Shown here piece after piece: positions 36,055 through 45,081 of a stretch of 64,000 nt of DNA. The notes under the pieces were generated by a model. It saw nothing but the letters and a program-made list of their open reading frames with translations, was not told where the DNA came from and searched no databases. The position numbers and the translations under genes are program-made. Origin of the DNA: Helcococcus massiliensis (GTDB taxonomy: Bacteria > Bacillota > Clostridia > Tissierellales > Peptoniphilaceae); contig NZ_OGVE01000004.1 in the NCBI RefSeq assembly GCF_900258485.1, positions 1 to 64,000 on the forward strand, read 5' to 3'. Positions within the stretch are counted from its first letter, which is position 1. Each line of letters starts with the position of its first letter.

Positions 36055-36087
36055 AAAAATAGGAACTATGAAATTCCTATTTTTTTA
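36055..36087. terminator. Terminator after the ABC permease
   Basis: AAAATAGGAA and TTCCTATTTT form a stem with T runs on both strands, just past the stop of the 36097 gene. The 35823-36054 gap otherwise holds only AT-rich DNA, including a short minus-strand frame remnant that is not a credible gene. Confidence 0.75.
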
Positions 36088-36096
36088 ATCTATATT

Positions 36097-38136
36097 CTAT
36101 TCATCTAGCACTGATAAGAACTTATAACTGTTTTTCTTAACAATACTAATATATATTAGCTCAACCAAAGATAATAAAAATATGATTATTATTGCTATTT
36201 TTATTTGATATATCAAATTTACTTTAGCACTAGATGGTAGAATTCCAGAAAATAAAGATGCTACACCAAAAATACTATTTATAACAGCAATAAATATAGT
36301 AAGTCCAAAATACCAGTTTATTTGTTTATTTGTAGATTTTTGAAGCGTTGTTTTGTCGGCCCCTAAATAAGTCAAAACTTTATACCTTTTATGTGATTTG
36401 CTTTGCCACATTAAAAATTGAACTCCAATAATTGTATTAGCAACAACTAAAAGTATTATAGATAGATATATTGTTAGATAACTTATAGCTACTATGAAAA
36501 ACAATTGTCTTCCAAAATCTTGCAAATATGTTCCATAACCAATAGATATTTTGTCTAACTTTTCATTAATATCTAATATACTTTGCATTAATCCTTTGTC
36601 CTCTACTAATTCATGATTTAATACAGCATTCACATAACTACTATAATTATTTTTTATATTTTTACTAAAATAATTATCATTTACGATTAATAATATAGAA
36701 TAATTTTGTAAACTATCAGCAAACATATTTAAACTTTCTAATTCTCCCTTAAGTTCAAGATTATCTTCGCCAACTTTTACTTTTGGACTTTTTTTCAACA
36801 TAGTATTTATGATTTCTTCACCAATAACAATTTCTTTATCCATATATAATAAAGCTTCATTGTCATTTAATGACAATATAGGTAAATTGGCTAGTTTTCT
36901 AACTTCATTATACTCAGAAATGGGCATAAAATAAGAGTAATCATACTGTCTAAATCTATTAATTAAATCCCCTTTAACATCCGTATATTCTAGTTTATTT
37001 AATTCACTAACTATATTTTCAAAAGTTACTCTACTATTGTTCTTAATTTCTCCAATTTTAATATCAATAATATTAGAAAAACTTGATTCTAATCCTAATT
37101 TCGAAAATTTATTTCTCATTAATTTGGAATCAAAATTTTCTTGATTCTCTGATTCATGATCATAAAATGTATAATCAAATATATGAATGTCATTATTCTT
37201 ATTATTAGTTGAAATAGTAACTCCAGCACCAAAGAGAGATAATGCTACAAATATTAATAAAGAGGATATAGCCAAACTTGTTGAATTATTAATAACTAAT
37301 TCTTGAATTTGTCTGAAGTTATAAACATGCAGTTTTCTTTTTTTACCTAATTTTACAATAAATTCAATAAACAATCTTAATCCATAAAAAATCATGATTG
37401 TACCAACAATTCCTAGTAAAATTGTAATACCCATATTATTAATTGACTCCCATGCTTGTCCACTTATTCCAAATAAATACGCTAAACCAAGAATAAATAA
37501 ACCTAATATAAAGATAATTAAATAGATTATTTTTGGCAGCTTCTTTTTTGTGCCAGAAGCTTCATCTCTTAATAAATCTCCTATTTCCTTTGTTGATATT
37601 CTTGAACTTAAAAATATATTTGCGATTAATTTTACTGAGAAAAATCCTAGTATTGTAAGTAAAACCCCAGTTACTGATAATGAAAATTTGTGACTTATAA
37701 TATTAATGCCTATTATTTTAATAGTAAAAATACTTGTAATCTCAGAAATTATAATGGCCGTAGGAAGACCTATTGCCAAAGCAATTATACTATTAAATAA
37801 ATCTTCAAGTAATATCATTAAAAATAATTTACTTCTTCTCATTCCTAAAATTAAATATAATCCAAATTCTTTTCTTCTTCTTTCTAATTGCATTTTACTT
37901 GAAAAATAAACAACAAATAATAAAATAAATAATGTAGCAATATAGAATATTGGAATTATAGATAAAAGCTTATCTACAGCATCACTTTCTATGCTTTTTA
38001 GAAAAATCATTACATTTTGATTAGATAAAGACAGTATAATATAAAAAGATATAATAGAAACAATCATTGAACCAAAATATAATCCATTATTTATTCTGTC
38101 TTTTTTACTATTTCTAGAAGCTAGTTTAGAAATCAT
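36097..38136 (-). CDS. ABC transporter permease, BceB/FtsX-like
   Basis: This 679-residue membrane protein has the BceB architecture: one TM, a group of three TMs, further TMs to about residue 305, a large extracellular domain (about 305-525) and a final group of three TMs. It begins ISKLASRNSKKDRINNGLYF and has the RRRKEFGLYLILGMRRSKL motif typical of FtsX-type permeases. With its ATPase it should detoxify or sense peptide antibiotics such as bacitracin. It overlaps the ATPase gene by 11 bp. No BceRS two-component genes are adjacent. Confidence 0.88.
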   Translation of the reverse strand: MISKLASRNSKKDRINNGLYFGSMIVSIISFYIILSLSNQNVMIFLKSIESDAVDKLLSIIPIFYIATLFILLFVVYFSSKMQLERRRKEFGLYLILGMRRSKLFLMILLEDLFNSIIALAIGLPTAIIISEITSIFTIKIIGINIISHKFSLSVTGVLLTILGFFSVKLIANIFLSSRISTKEIGDLLRDEASGTKKKLPKIIYLIIFILGLFILGLAYLFGISGQAWESINNMGITILLGIVGTIMIFYGLRLFIEFIVKLGKKRKLHVYNFRQIQELVINNSTSLAISSLLIFVALSLFGAGVTISTNNKNNDIHIFDYTFYDHESENQENFDSKLMRNKFSKLGLESSFSNIIDIKIGEIKNNSRVTFENIVSELNKLEYTDVKGDLINRFRQYDYSYFMPISEYNEVRKLANLPILSLNDNEALLYMDKEIVIGEEIINTMLKKSPKVKVGEDNLELKGELESLNMFADSLQNYSILLIVNDNYFSKNIKNNYSSYVNAVLNHELVEDKGLMQSILDINEKLDKISIGYGTYLQDFGRQLFFIVAISYLTIYLSIILLVVANTIIGVQFLMWQSKSHKRYKVLTYLGADKTTLQKSTNKQINWYFGLTIFIAVINSIFGVASLFSGILPSSAKVNLIYQIKIAIIIIFLLSLVELIYISIVKKNSYKFLSVLDE

Positions 38137-38899
38137 TTTTATTACCTCCAGTTAGTTTAGGCATCATATTCAAAATTCGTTGATAAAAATCTTCTTGAGT
38201 TTCTGATGAATTGTTCCTTTTTATTTCATGAGAAATTTTACCATCCTTTATAAATAATATCCTCTTACAAAAACTGGCAGCAATCGGATCATGAGTAACC
38301 ATGAGTATAGTAGCATTTTCTTCTTCATTAATTTGTGCTAGCTTTCTAATTAACATATCTGCATTTTTAGAATCAAGTGCACCTGTAGGTTCATCAGCAA
38401 ATACTATTTCCGGATCTAATATTAAAGCACGTGCAGCAGCAATCCTTTGTCTTTGTCCACCTGACATTTGACTCGGAAATTTATTTAGTATCTCTGAAAT
38501 ATCTAAGTAAGATGCTAATAATTTTAATCTTCTTTTAGCATCTAAATCACTTTTTTTATGTAAAGATATAGGTAATAAAATGTTCTCTTCTGCAGTTAAA
38601 TTATCTAAAAGTTCAAAATTTTGAAACAAATAACCTATTTCTTTGCCTCTATATTCTGATAGTTCTGAAGATTTAAGTTTTGTTAGGTCTTTATTTTTAA
38701 TTTCTATAACTCCTTCAGTAGGTTTAATTATTGTAGCTAAACAATTTAAAAGAGTAGTTTTTCCTGAACCACTGCTTCCCATAATCCCTAAAAATTCTCC
38801 TTTTTCAACTTCAAATGAAACTCCATCTAAAGCTTTAGTAAGATTTGTGTTCTTACCATAATATTTTTTTAAGTCTTTAACGTTTAAAATTCTTTCCAT
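38126..38899 (-). CDS. ABC transporter ATP-binding protein, BceA-like
   Basis: This 257-residue ATPase has Walker A GSSGSGKTTLL (about 42-52), signature QMSGGQRQRIAAARAL, Walker B IVFADEPTGALDSKN and a switch His in VTHDP. It belongs to the MacB/BceA group that pairs with FtsX-like permeases. Transcribed from a promoter at 38928-38956 and overlapping the permease gene by 11 bp. Confidence 0.92.
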   Translation of the reverse strand: MERILNVKDLKKYYGKNTNLTKALDGVSFEVEKGEFLGIMGSSGSGKTTLLNCLATIIKPTEGVIEIKNKDLTKLKSSELSEYRGKEIGYLFQNFELLDNLTAEENILLPISLHKKSDLDAKRRLKLLASYLDISEILNKFPSQMSGGQRQRIAAARALILDPEIVFADEPTGALDSKNADMLIRKLAQINEEENATILMVTHDPIAASFCKRILFIKDGKISHEIKRNNSSETQEDFYQRILNMMPKLTGGNKNDF

Positions 38900-38927
38900 T
38901 AATTTACCCCTTATTTTTTATTAAATC

Positions 38928-38986
38928 ATTACAATATAGTCTAAGAATATTGTAAAATACGCTTCAAATTTATATTGTATATACAA
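38928..38986 (-). promoter_or_regulatory. Promoter and upstream palindrome of the BceAB-like operon
   Basis: On the minus strand TTTACA (38956-38951), a 17-bp spacer and TGTAAT (38933-38928) form a likely promoter. The perfect 12-bp palindrome TTGTATATACAA (38975-38986) lies 18 bp upstream of the -35, a position suited to a dimeric regulator. Which regulator binds is unknown. Confidence 0.55.
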
Positions 38987-39080
38987 ATTAAATTTATTAT
39001 ATATTAGCGTAAAATAAAAAATAAGGGGTTTTTTATAAGAATTTATTAAGAAAATTAACAAAAAGTTAAGACAAAATAAA

Positions 39081-39233
39081 TTAATACTTAAATTCTTTAT
39101 TCTTCATATTTAAATTACTAAAAGTTCTTGAAAGATTGGCTTCAGCATTATGAAATTCTTCTCTACTTCTTTTTTCTCTTAATTGTCTTTGAGCTTCTGC
39201 TTTAGCTATTTTAAAAGCATTAATATCAATCAT
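39081..39233 (-). CDS. Small ORF, 50 residues, possibly a gene fragment
   Basis: The minus-strand frame from ATG 39233-39231 to TAA 39083-39081 encodes a basic, helical peptide beginning MIDINAFKIAKAEAQRQLRE and rich in Lys, Arg and Glu. The ribosome binding site is weak (CCGGAA), and the frame upstream of the ATG continues a few codons before a stop, so this may be the C-terminal remnant of a larger gene. No family recognised. Confidence 0.4.
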   Translation of the reverse strand: MIDINAFKIAKAEAQRQLREKRSREEFHNAEANLSRTFSNLNMKNKEFKY

Positions 39234-39389
39234 TTCCGGATCTTCACATCTATACCGTTAAGTAATTTTCTATAAATTTCTAACTACATATAAATATTTA
39301 GTACATCAATTTAATATATTTAAACTATTGATTAACACATCATGCTACGATAATATTTTATTTAGTAGAAGTATATGCAAAAATACTAG

Positions 39390-39600
39390 TATTAATTTTG
39401 TTTGTATTATTATCGTTTACAATGATTAAATGTTCATGAAATAAATATCAACATCAGAAGATATGATATAATTTATTGAAGAAAAAGACAATGATAATGC
39501 AAATTGGAAAGATTTTGAGCATTTGAAGTGGCCAGTTATGTTATTGGAGAAAAATACTATTTATTATATGGGATAGCATATGAAAAAAACACTCCACAAG
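39390..39600 (+). pseudogene. Decayed second copy of the 34165 lipoprotein gene
   Basis: The DNA at 39440-39515 closely matches 34232-34320: both contain AATATCAACA.CAGAAGAT, TTTATTGAAGAAAAAG and TTGGAAAGATTT. Further left, a signal-peptide-like stretch (39391-39440) and further right the ATATGAAAA.AAAC.CTCCA segment also match. The copy has an early stop, several substitutions and a deletion of about 80 bp in the middle. It cannot encode a functional lipoprotein. Confidence 0.7.
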
Positions 39601-39616
39601 CTAAATTTATTCTATT

Positions 39617-39976
39617 CTAATCTTCAATAAAATAAATTGGTTTCTCTAAGACTTTACTTATAGTATATTCTGCATTTTCATTGTCATATATAGAAATATC
39701 TATATTGTTATAATCAAAATATTTCAACGGATTATATCCATGCAGTTCAAAAATATAATTGTAGTTTCTATCCTTCTTAAACCTTATTTTTGCAATATAT
39801 CCTCCCTGCTTACTATCTCTATATATTTTCTTTTCTATTATCTCTTCTGCACTTATTCCTTCACTTGATATGTATTTGTCTACATTCTTTTCAAATAGAA
39901 TTTTTGAAATAAATAAAATATATATAAGTATTAAAATAATTATTGCAATTATTGAGCCTGTTATCCATTTTCTCAT
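39617..39976 (-). CDS. DUF3139-like membrane-anchored protein
   Basis: This 119-residue protein has an N-terminal TM anchor (about 5-25, IIAIIILILIYILFISK) and an extracytoplasmic domain with VDKYISSEGISAEEIIEKKI and YIAKIRFKKDRNYNYIFELH. The pattern resembles DUF3139, a poorly known Firmicute family. The start was set at 39976 (MRKWITGS) because AAGGAG precedes it; the longer frame to 40084 overlaps another remnant. Function unknown. Confidence 0.72.
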   Translation of the reverse strand: MRKWITGSIIAIIILILIYILFISKILFEKNVDKYISSEGISAEEIIEKKIYRDSKQGGYIAKIRFKKDRNYNYIFELHGYNPLKYFDYNNIDISIYDNENAEYTISKVLEKPIYFIED

Positions 39977-40016
39977 AATTAATACTCCTTTTCTTCTTAA
40001 TTTTTGATTGCACCTT

Positions 40017-40124
40017 CTAAATAAAGTTAGATACATCAACATTTTCAGCAAATACCATATTAATATTTGTGATAACAATAGCAAAAACTAATATGAATGT
40101 AATAATTTTTTTTATTCTTTTAAT
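40017..40124 (-). pseudogene. Signal-peptide gene remnant with ATT at the start position
   Basis: After a consensus GGAGG on the minus strand, the frame starting ATT AAA AGA encodes IKRIKKIITFILVFAIVITN followed by INMVFAENVDVSNFI and a TAG (40019-40017). This is a classic signal peptide with a likely cleavage after VFA. The start codon position holds ATT rather than ATG, and only nine residues follow the cleavage site. It is either a decayed secreted-protein gene or a tiny secreted peptide with a rare start codon. Confidence 0.5.
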
Positions 40125-40202
40125 TATTTCCTCCAAAAATATTTATAACAAAATTTTATCAAAAAATATCTTGTTAATCAAGTAACAATTTTAATGTAAA
40201 AA

Positions 40203-40640
40203 TTAATTGTTACTTTCTTTTATATTATTTGCTCCATTATTATCCTCTAGTTTTAAAAGCGCCCTTTTATGAACTTTAAAACAATACTGAATTGAATAAT
40301 TCATATCCACAGCTATTTGTTCCCACGAATCAAAACAAAGATATCTTTTTTCTAAAACTGTTTGTTCTTCCTTATCATCAAGTTTATAAATTGAATTTGC
40401 TATTTCTCTTTTCAAATCCACCAACTTATCAATGTCTTTATTAATTTCTTCTTGAAGGTCTATTATTTTTACTATCGTATCTTCAAGTCTTGATATATTT
40501 CTATTAGGATTTTTAGGCATATCGGACAAAGTTGATGTAGCTTTAGTAGCTAATACATTTAAGTTTTCAACCTGTTCTAATTTACTATTAATTCTTTTAT
40601 CTAAATAAAATGCTTGTTTTAAATACTCTTTTGCGTTCAT
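40203..40640 (-). CDS. DUF1492 / ArpU-like phage transcription regulator
   Basis: This 145-residue protein has a helical N-terminal half and a sigma-70 region 4-like helix-turn-helix at the C-terminus (about 88-130: KEEQTVLEKRYLCFDSWEQI then NYSIQYCFKVHKRAL). DUF1492/ArpU-like proteins regulate late genes in phages of Firmicutes. GGAGG precedes the ATG. It is the last gene of the replication module; the terminase and HNH genes that usually follow are absent. Confidence 0.82.
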   Translation of the reverse strand: MNAKEYLKQAFYLDKRINSKLEQVENLNVLATKATSTLSDMPKNPNRNISRLEDTIVKIIDLQEEINKDIDKLVDLKREIANSIYKLDDKEEQTVLEKRYLCFDSWEQIAVDMNYSIQYCFKVHKRALLKLEDNNGANNIKESNN

Positions 40641-40688
40641 TTCTTACCTCCAATATTTTTTGAGGTAAGTTCTCCATAGAACCTCTAC

Positions 40689-42032
40689 TCATTTTAAGTT
40701 TGCTTTTACTGCATCTATAAGTGCAGCTTGGTTTTTTTCTTTGTTTTCTAAAGCTTTTATAACATCTTCATCAATTGTTCCTTTAGTAAGTATATGATGA
40801 ATTACTACTGACTCTTTCTGACCTTGTCTATAAAGTCTTGCATTGGTTTGTTCATAAAGTTCTAATGACCAAGTTAAAGAAAACCAAATTAAAGTTGATC
40901 CTCCAGCTTGAAGATTAAGTCCATGTCCTGCTGATGCTGGATGTATTATAGCTATAGGAATTTTACCTTGATTCCAATCCTTAAAATCATTACTTGTCTT
41001 AAGTTCTCTTACATCAAATCTTTCTTTTATTCTTTTTATATCTGATTTATACCAATAAGCTATTAATACTGGTTTTCCATTTGCTCCTTCAATTAAATCT
41101 TCTAATGCATCAAGTTTTTTATCATGGATATGAATAATATTTTTGTCTTCATCATAAACAGATCCTGTTGCCATTTGAAGAAGTTTATTTGATAAAGCTG
41201 CAGCATTTACTGCATCTATGTCTTTGTCTTTTATACTAACAACTAAATCATTTTTTAAGGTATCATAGATACTTCTTTCTTTATCCGATAGATTTACAAA
41301 TACTTCATTATTAATTTTTTCAGGCATATTTAGATAATCTTCAGCTTTCATAGATACTGTAATATCAGATATTTTTTTATAAATTAAATCTTCAGCAAAT
41401 TTAAGTGGTTTATATGAATATATAATCATCCCATTTCTTTTGTCAGGTCTAAAATAGATTTCTCTATATTGACCAATAAATCTTCCAAGTCTCTCTCCCA
41501 TATCAAGTAATCTAAACTCAGCCCATAAATCCATAAGACCATTTGAAGATGGAGTTCCTGTTAGACCTACTATTCTTTTTACCTTTGGCCTTACTTTCAT
41601 TAAAGCCTTAAATCTTTTAGACTTATGAGACTTGAATGAAGATAATTCATCAATGACAATCATATCGAAATTAAAAGAATAACCACTTTTATTAACTAAC
41701 CAGTCAATATTTTCTCTATTTATAAGATATATATCTGCTTTTTCATCTAAAGCTTTTATCCTTTCTTTTTCACTACCTATAACTACCGAGTATTTTAGAA
41801 TATCAAGATGAGACCATTTTTCTATTTCTTCCTTCCAAGTATCTCTAGCTACTCTTAAAGGCGCTATAATTAATACTTTAGAAATTTCAAAAGAATCAAA
41901 TAATAAATCTTTTATAGCTGATAAGCTTATAACCGTCTTACCAAGTCCCATATCAAGTAGTAGTGCAGACTCTTTCTTTTCTTTTATAAACTCTGTAGCG
42001 TAGGTTTGATATTTATGTGGAGTATATTTCAA
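40689..42032 (-). CDS. SNF2-family phage helicase
   Basis: This 447-residue superfamily 2 helicase has Q/motif I (SALLLDMGLGKTVISLSAIK), motif II with DELS (MIVIDELSSFKSHKSK), motif III GLTGTPSSNG, and C-terminal motifs V-VI (HPASAGHGLNLQAGGSTLIW; NARLYRQGQK). Proteins of this length and with DEL[SA] in motif II are typical of Firmicute phage replication modules. It abuts the VRR-NUC gene with no gap. Confidence 0.92.
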   Translation of the reverse strand: MKYTPHKYQTYATEFIKEKKESALLLDMGLGKTVISLSAIKDLLFDSFEISKVLIIAPLRVARDTWKEEIEKWSHLDILKYSVVIGSEKERIKALDEKADIYLINRENIDWLVNKSGYSFNFDMIVIDELSSFKSHKSKRFKALMKVRPKVKRIVGLTGTPSSNGLMDLWAEFRLLDMGERLGRFIGQYREIYFRPDKRNGMIIYSYKPLKFAEDLIYKKISDITVSMKAEDYLNMPEKINNEVFVNLSDKERSIYDTLKNDLVVSIKDKDIDAVNAAALSNKLLQMATGSVYDEDKNIIHIHDKKLDALEDLIEGANGKPVLIAYWYKSDIKRIKERFDVRELKTSNDFKDWNQGKIPIAIIHPASAGHGLNLQAGGSTLIWFSLTWSLELYEQTNARLYRQGQKESVVIHHILTKGTIDEDVIKALENKEKNQAALIDAVKANLK

Positions 42033-42314
42033 TTATCTACCTCCTATATTTTTTATTATTTCATCAATGTCTTTTTTATCATCAAGAACATAAACCTTAA
42101 ATCCTAAGTCTTTAAATTGCTTTATTCTTTTCTTCTGGATTGGTCTTGGCTCTCCTTTAGGTTTTTTTGTTTCTACAAATCCAACCTTTCCTTTTGGAAG
42201 AAGTATTATTCTATCTGGAATTCCTGTCATTGAAGGAGATATAAATTTAAGACATAATCCTCCATGAAGTTTTACTTTATCCACTAAGGCTTTTTCTATT
42301 TTTCTTTCTAACAC
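42033..42314 (-). CDS. VRR-NUC domain nuclease
   Basis: This 93-residue stand-alone VRR-NUC (PD-(D/E)xK) nuclease has catalytic residues in MTGIPDRIILLPKGKVGFVE, then TKKPKGEPRPIQKKR. Phage members resolve branched DNA. The start is GTG at 42314-42312; an AAGG lies about 12 bp upstream. The gene is separated from the primase gene by an inverted repeat. Confidence 0.9.
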   Translation of the reverse strand: MLERKIEKALVDKVKLHGGLCLKFISPSMTGIPDRIILLPKGKVGFVETKKPKGEPRPIQKKRIKQFKDLGFKVYVLDDKKDIDEIIKNIGGR

Positions 42315-42337
42315 TTATATTTCAACCTTTCTAACAA

Positions 42338-42441
42338 TTGTGTGAAGGTCTCGAAGGTCTATTCTATTACCTTTATATATATACTAAATTTATTTACTTA
42401 CTATATAATAGTTATATATAAGACTTTCGAGACTTGCACAA
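42338..42441. repeat. Inverted repeat with TA-rich centre inside the replication operon
   Basis: The left arm TTGTGTGAAGGTCTCGAAGGTC (42338-42359, plus one more T) pairs with the right arm AGACTTTCGAGACTTGCACAA (42421-42441), with about 60 bp of TATATA-rich spacer. It sits in the only large gap (136 bp) in the central operon, between the primase and the VRR-NUC gene. It could be a replication origin, an RNA hairpin/processing site or an operator. Confidence 0.65.
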
Positions 42442-42450
42442 TGGCTAAAT

Positions 42451-44679
42451 TTACACAAATTCACTTTTTAGTTTTAGCCCTTGAATCTTAATTCCATCTC
42501 GAAGTTTTACTCTATTAAATCCATGGGATGAAAGAGCAGAGTAAAAATCAGTTGTCGACCTTACATAATCTCCAATTCTTAAACAATAAGCTCTATATTC
42601 TTGATAGACTTCCCCAGATTTTTCTTCATATGATGAATCAATCTCACAGCATTCATTTAAGAAATGCTTGAACCAGTTATTTGACTCTTTATATTCATTG
42701 ATAGCATCAGATACTTTTTTAGGAAGATTAAATTTAAAATCTTCATCTATGGCTTTTTTAGCTCCATCGATTAACCACTTGAGAACTGCTCCCCCAGCAT
42801 TTTCTACTAAATAATCAGTGTAGTTTTTTATATCACTACTACCTTGAATTTTTGCCTCGAAAGGAATTACAATAAGTCTTCTCCAGGTTCCTTCATCCAA
42901 AGCACCAACCCTTGGTAGGTGGTTAGTATAAAGAACTAGGGTATGAGAAGGTATAAACTTAAAGGGATCTCGATATTTCTTTTCTGCTACAATTTCATCT
43001 GTAGAACAAAGCTGTTTTACATTTGAAGTATTAAGTCTTAACCCTTCTTGAAGCTCTGCTGCAATTAAAAGTCTTTTTCCTCTTGTTTCTGCAAGTTCTG
43101 GCTTTGCATTTCTTTTTGAATTAACTGTTAGTATATCTGCAGAGATTGACCCACTATATAAATCTAATACTCTTGATATAGTATTCCAAAATGTAGATTT
43201 TCCATTTCTTCCATCTCCATAAGCAATAATAAGAGCCTCTATATATACTTTTCCAATAAGAGATATACCTGCTACTTTTTGAACATAGTCTATCAACTCT
43301 TTATCTTTTACAAAAAAAGTATCTAAGGCATCAAGCCATAAATCTATATTTTTATCACTTGGATCAACTAGAGTTTCTTTTGTTATATAATCATCTGCAT
43401 TATGCTCTCTTTTTTCTCCAGTTTTTAAATCAACTGTAAATGATGGTGTATTTAGTAAAAACTCATTTGTATCTAACTTCCTTTGGTCTATTTCAAGCAT
43501 TGGTTTTGATTCTTTTAGTGTTGCATGAATAGCCCTTGTATCACCTCTTTTAACAGCATATTTTTTATATGCTTGAAGTTCTGTTAACTTGTAATATAGA
43601 ATTTTTTGTTGTTGATTAAAAATCTCCATAGCTTTTTTCTCACTCATAGAAGATAAAATTTCTCTTATACCTGAGTTTTTAATTTCTTCTTCCATCTTCA
43701 TAAATTCATTATCTATTTCTTCTATTTGCTTTAATACTAAATCTTGAGAATAACCCTGTGCTTTTAATTCTGACTCTTCCCAGTAGGAATCGTTGTAAAC
43801 AAGAAATCCTGTCGATGGAGAAAAACGAATTTTATCCTTATATTCTCTAACAAAAACCTCTGCTTGACCTATATCTGAAAATTCAGAAGGTCTTAAATTT
43901 ACATCTTCAGTATATTTTTCAGGTGGAACATATCCTTCACTAGAAGCTATTTTTTTATAAAATTTACAAGCTGATTTCCATAATTTTTCTAATTCATCAT
44001 CTTCCAAAGGTGGTGAGCAAAAACTTGCTTTTTTATCAAATAATTTTCTTGCTTCATCTGTATTTCCATAACGAATTAAAACCTTACCTGCAAAATGATT
44101 CATTGTAGGATTTCTAGATCCTTCTTTTATTAAATCTTTTGAATTATCAAAATCTTCAAAGTCATCATTTAAGATATCAGTTATATATTTATTTCCTCTA
44201 ACTATTTCAACTACAGGGTTTTTAACACCAAAGAAAAATCTTGCTCCATCTAAGGCATTACCATCAAAAAAAGTATAATTAGTTGAAAGTCTTTCTTTTA
44301 ATCCTACATACTCTTTAAGATTAGTAACTTTTTTAATTGGAAAGTATATGTGCATTCTAGGTCTTGCAGATTTGTTATTCTTCTCTTTTTTATGGTTTCT
44401 ACTATATACAATAAAAAATTTTACTCCATCAAATATTTTCTTTAAGTCTTTAGTAGAAATCCAGTCTGATGGATTTTCTGAATGGTCATTATCTATATCC
44501 ATAGGGATACAATCAGATTCTATGAAATTATCATTTGACCTATAATTGTTTTTATATCTAGCCATTACATGGTCATAGCTTGCTGCTTTTTCAAATGACC
44601 TAATATCTATTACATCTATCTCTTCTTGATAGATACAATTTGACTCTACTCCTATTAAATTTGAGGCATATATTTTCAT
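42451..44679 (-). CDS. Phage primase-helicase (D5/P4 type)
   Basis: This 742-residue protein has an N-terminal primase-like region (about 1-240, with DCIPMDIDNDHSENPSDWIS) and a C-terminal superfamily 3 helicase: D5_N-like region about 400-480, Walker A YGDGRNGKSTFWNTI (about 495), Walker B-like RLLIAAELQEG, and sensor region LVLYTNHLPRVGALDEGTWR. It primes and unwinds phage DNA. GGAGGTGG precedes the ATG. It overlaps the upstream DUF4406-like gene's stop by one base. Confidence 0.9.
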   Translation of the reverse strand: MKIYASNLIGVESNCIYQEEIDVIDIRSFEKAASYDHVMARYKNNYRSNDNFIESDCIPMDIDNDHSENPSDWISTKDLKKIFDGVKFFIVYSRNHKKEKNNKSARPRMHIYFPIKKVTNLKEYVGLKERLSTNYTFFDGNALDGARFFFGVKNPVVEIVRGNKYITDILNDDFEDFDNSKDLIKEGSRNPTMNHFAGKVLIRYGNTDEARKLFDKKASFCSPPLEDDELEKLWKSACKFYKKIASSEGYVPPEKYTEDVNLRPSEFSDIGQAEVFVREYKDKIRFSPSTGFLVYNDSYWEESELKAQGYSQDLVLKQIEEIDNEFMKMEEEIKNSGIREILSSMSEKKAMEIFNQQQKILYYKLTELQAYKKYAVKRGDTRAIHATLKESKPMLEIDQRKLDTNEFLLNTPSFTVDLKTGEKREHNADDYITKETLVDPSDKNIDLWLDALDTFFVKDKELIDYVQKVAGISLIGKVYIEALIIAYGDGRNGKSTFWNTISRVLDLYSGSISADILTVNSKRNAKPELAETRGKRLLIAAELQEGLRLNTSNVKQLCSTDEIVAEKKYRDPFKFIPSHTLVLYTNHLPRVGALDEGTWRRLIVIPFEAKIQGSSDIKNYTDYLVENAGGAVLKWLIDGAKKAIDEDFKFNLPKKVSDAINEYKESNNWFKHFLNECCEIDSSYEEKSGEVYQEYRAYCLRIGDYVRSTTDFYSALSSHGFNRVKLRDGIKIQGLKLKSEFV

Positions 44680-45068
44680 TAATCCACCTCCTTTATATGT
44701 TTAATTATCATGTTTCTTTTCACAGCAATATTTATCTCATCACTCATTCCAGGACTTATATAATTTCCAAACACCCACACTTCCCTACATTTACCAAGAA
44801 GAACATAATTAAAACGCATAGCAAGTTTTCTCTCAGTTTTATCACTCATAAATTGAGGAAATAAAAGATGTGGAGCTATTGGAATATTTCCTTTATCTAA
44901 TGCATATCTAGAATACTTTCTTGCTTTATCTATATTGTTTTTTATATCTCCTGAAAAGGGACTACAGATATATACTAAGGGATAGTATTTATCTCTTTCT
45001 ATGTTTTTTATTGCCTCATATGGTGTTGGATCTTTACATCCACTATTGTTATATAATTCTTTATTCAT
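44679..45068 (-). CDS. DUF4406-like (nucleoside deoxyribosyltransferase-like) phage protein
   Basis: This 129-residue protein contains VYICSPFSGDIKNNIDKARK and PIAPHLLFPQFM and GMSDEINIAVKRN, matching DUF4406, a relative of nucleoside 2-deoxyribosyltransferases that is common in phages. It may alter nucleotide pools. The start was set at 45068 (MNKELYNNSG) because GGAGGTAGG precedes it; the longer frame to 45125 overlaps the polymerase gene. Confidence 0.82.
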   Translation of the reverse strand: MNKELYNNSGCKDPTPYEAIKNIERDKYYPLVYICSPFSGDIKNNIDKARKYSRYALDKGNIPIAPHLLFPQFMSDKTERKLAMRFNYVLLGKCREVWVFGNYISPGMSDEINIAVKRNMIIKHIKEVD

Positions 45069-45081
45069 TAACCTACCTCCA

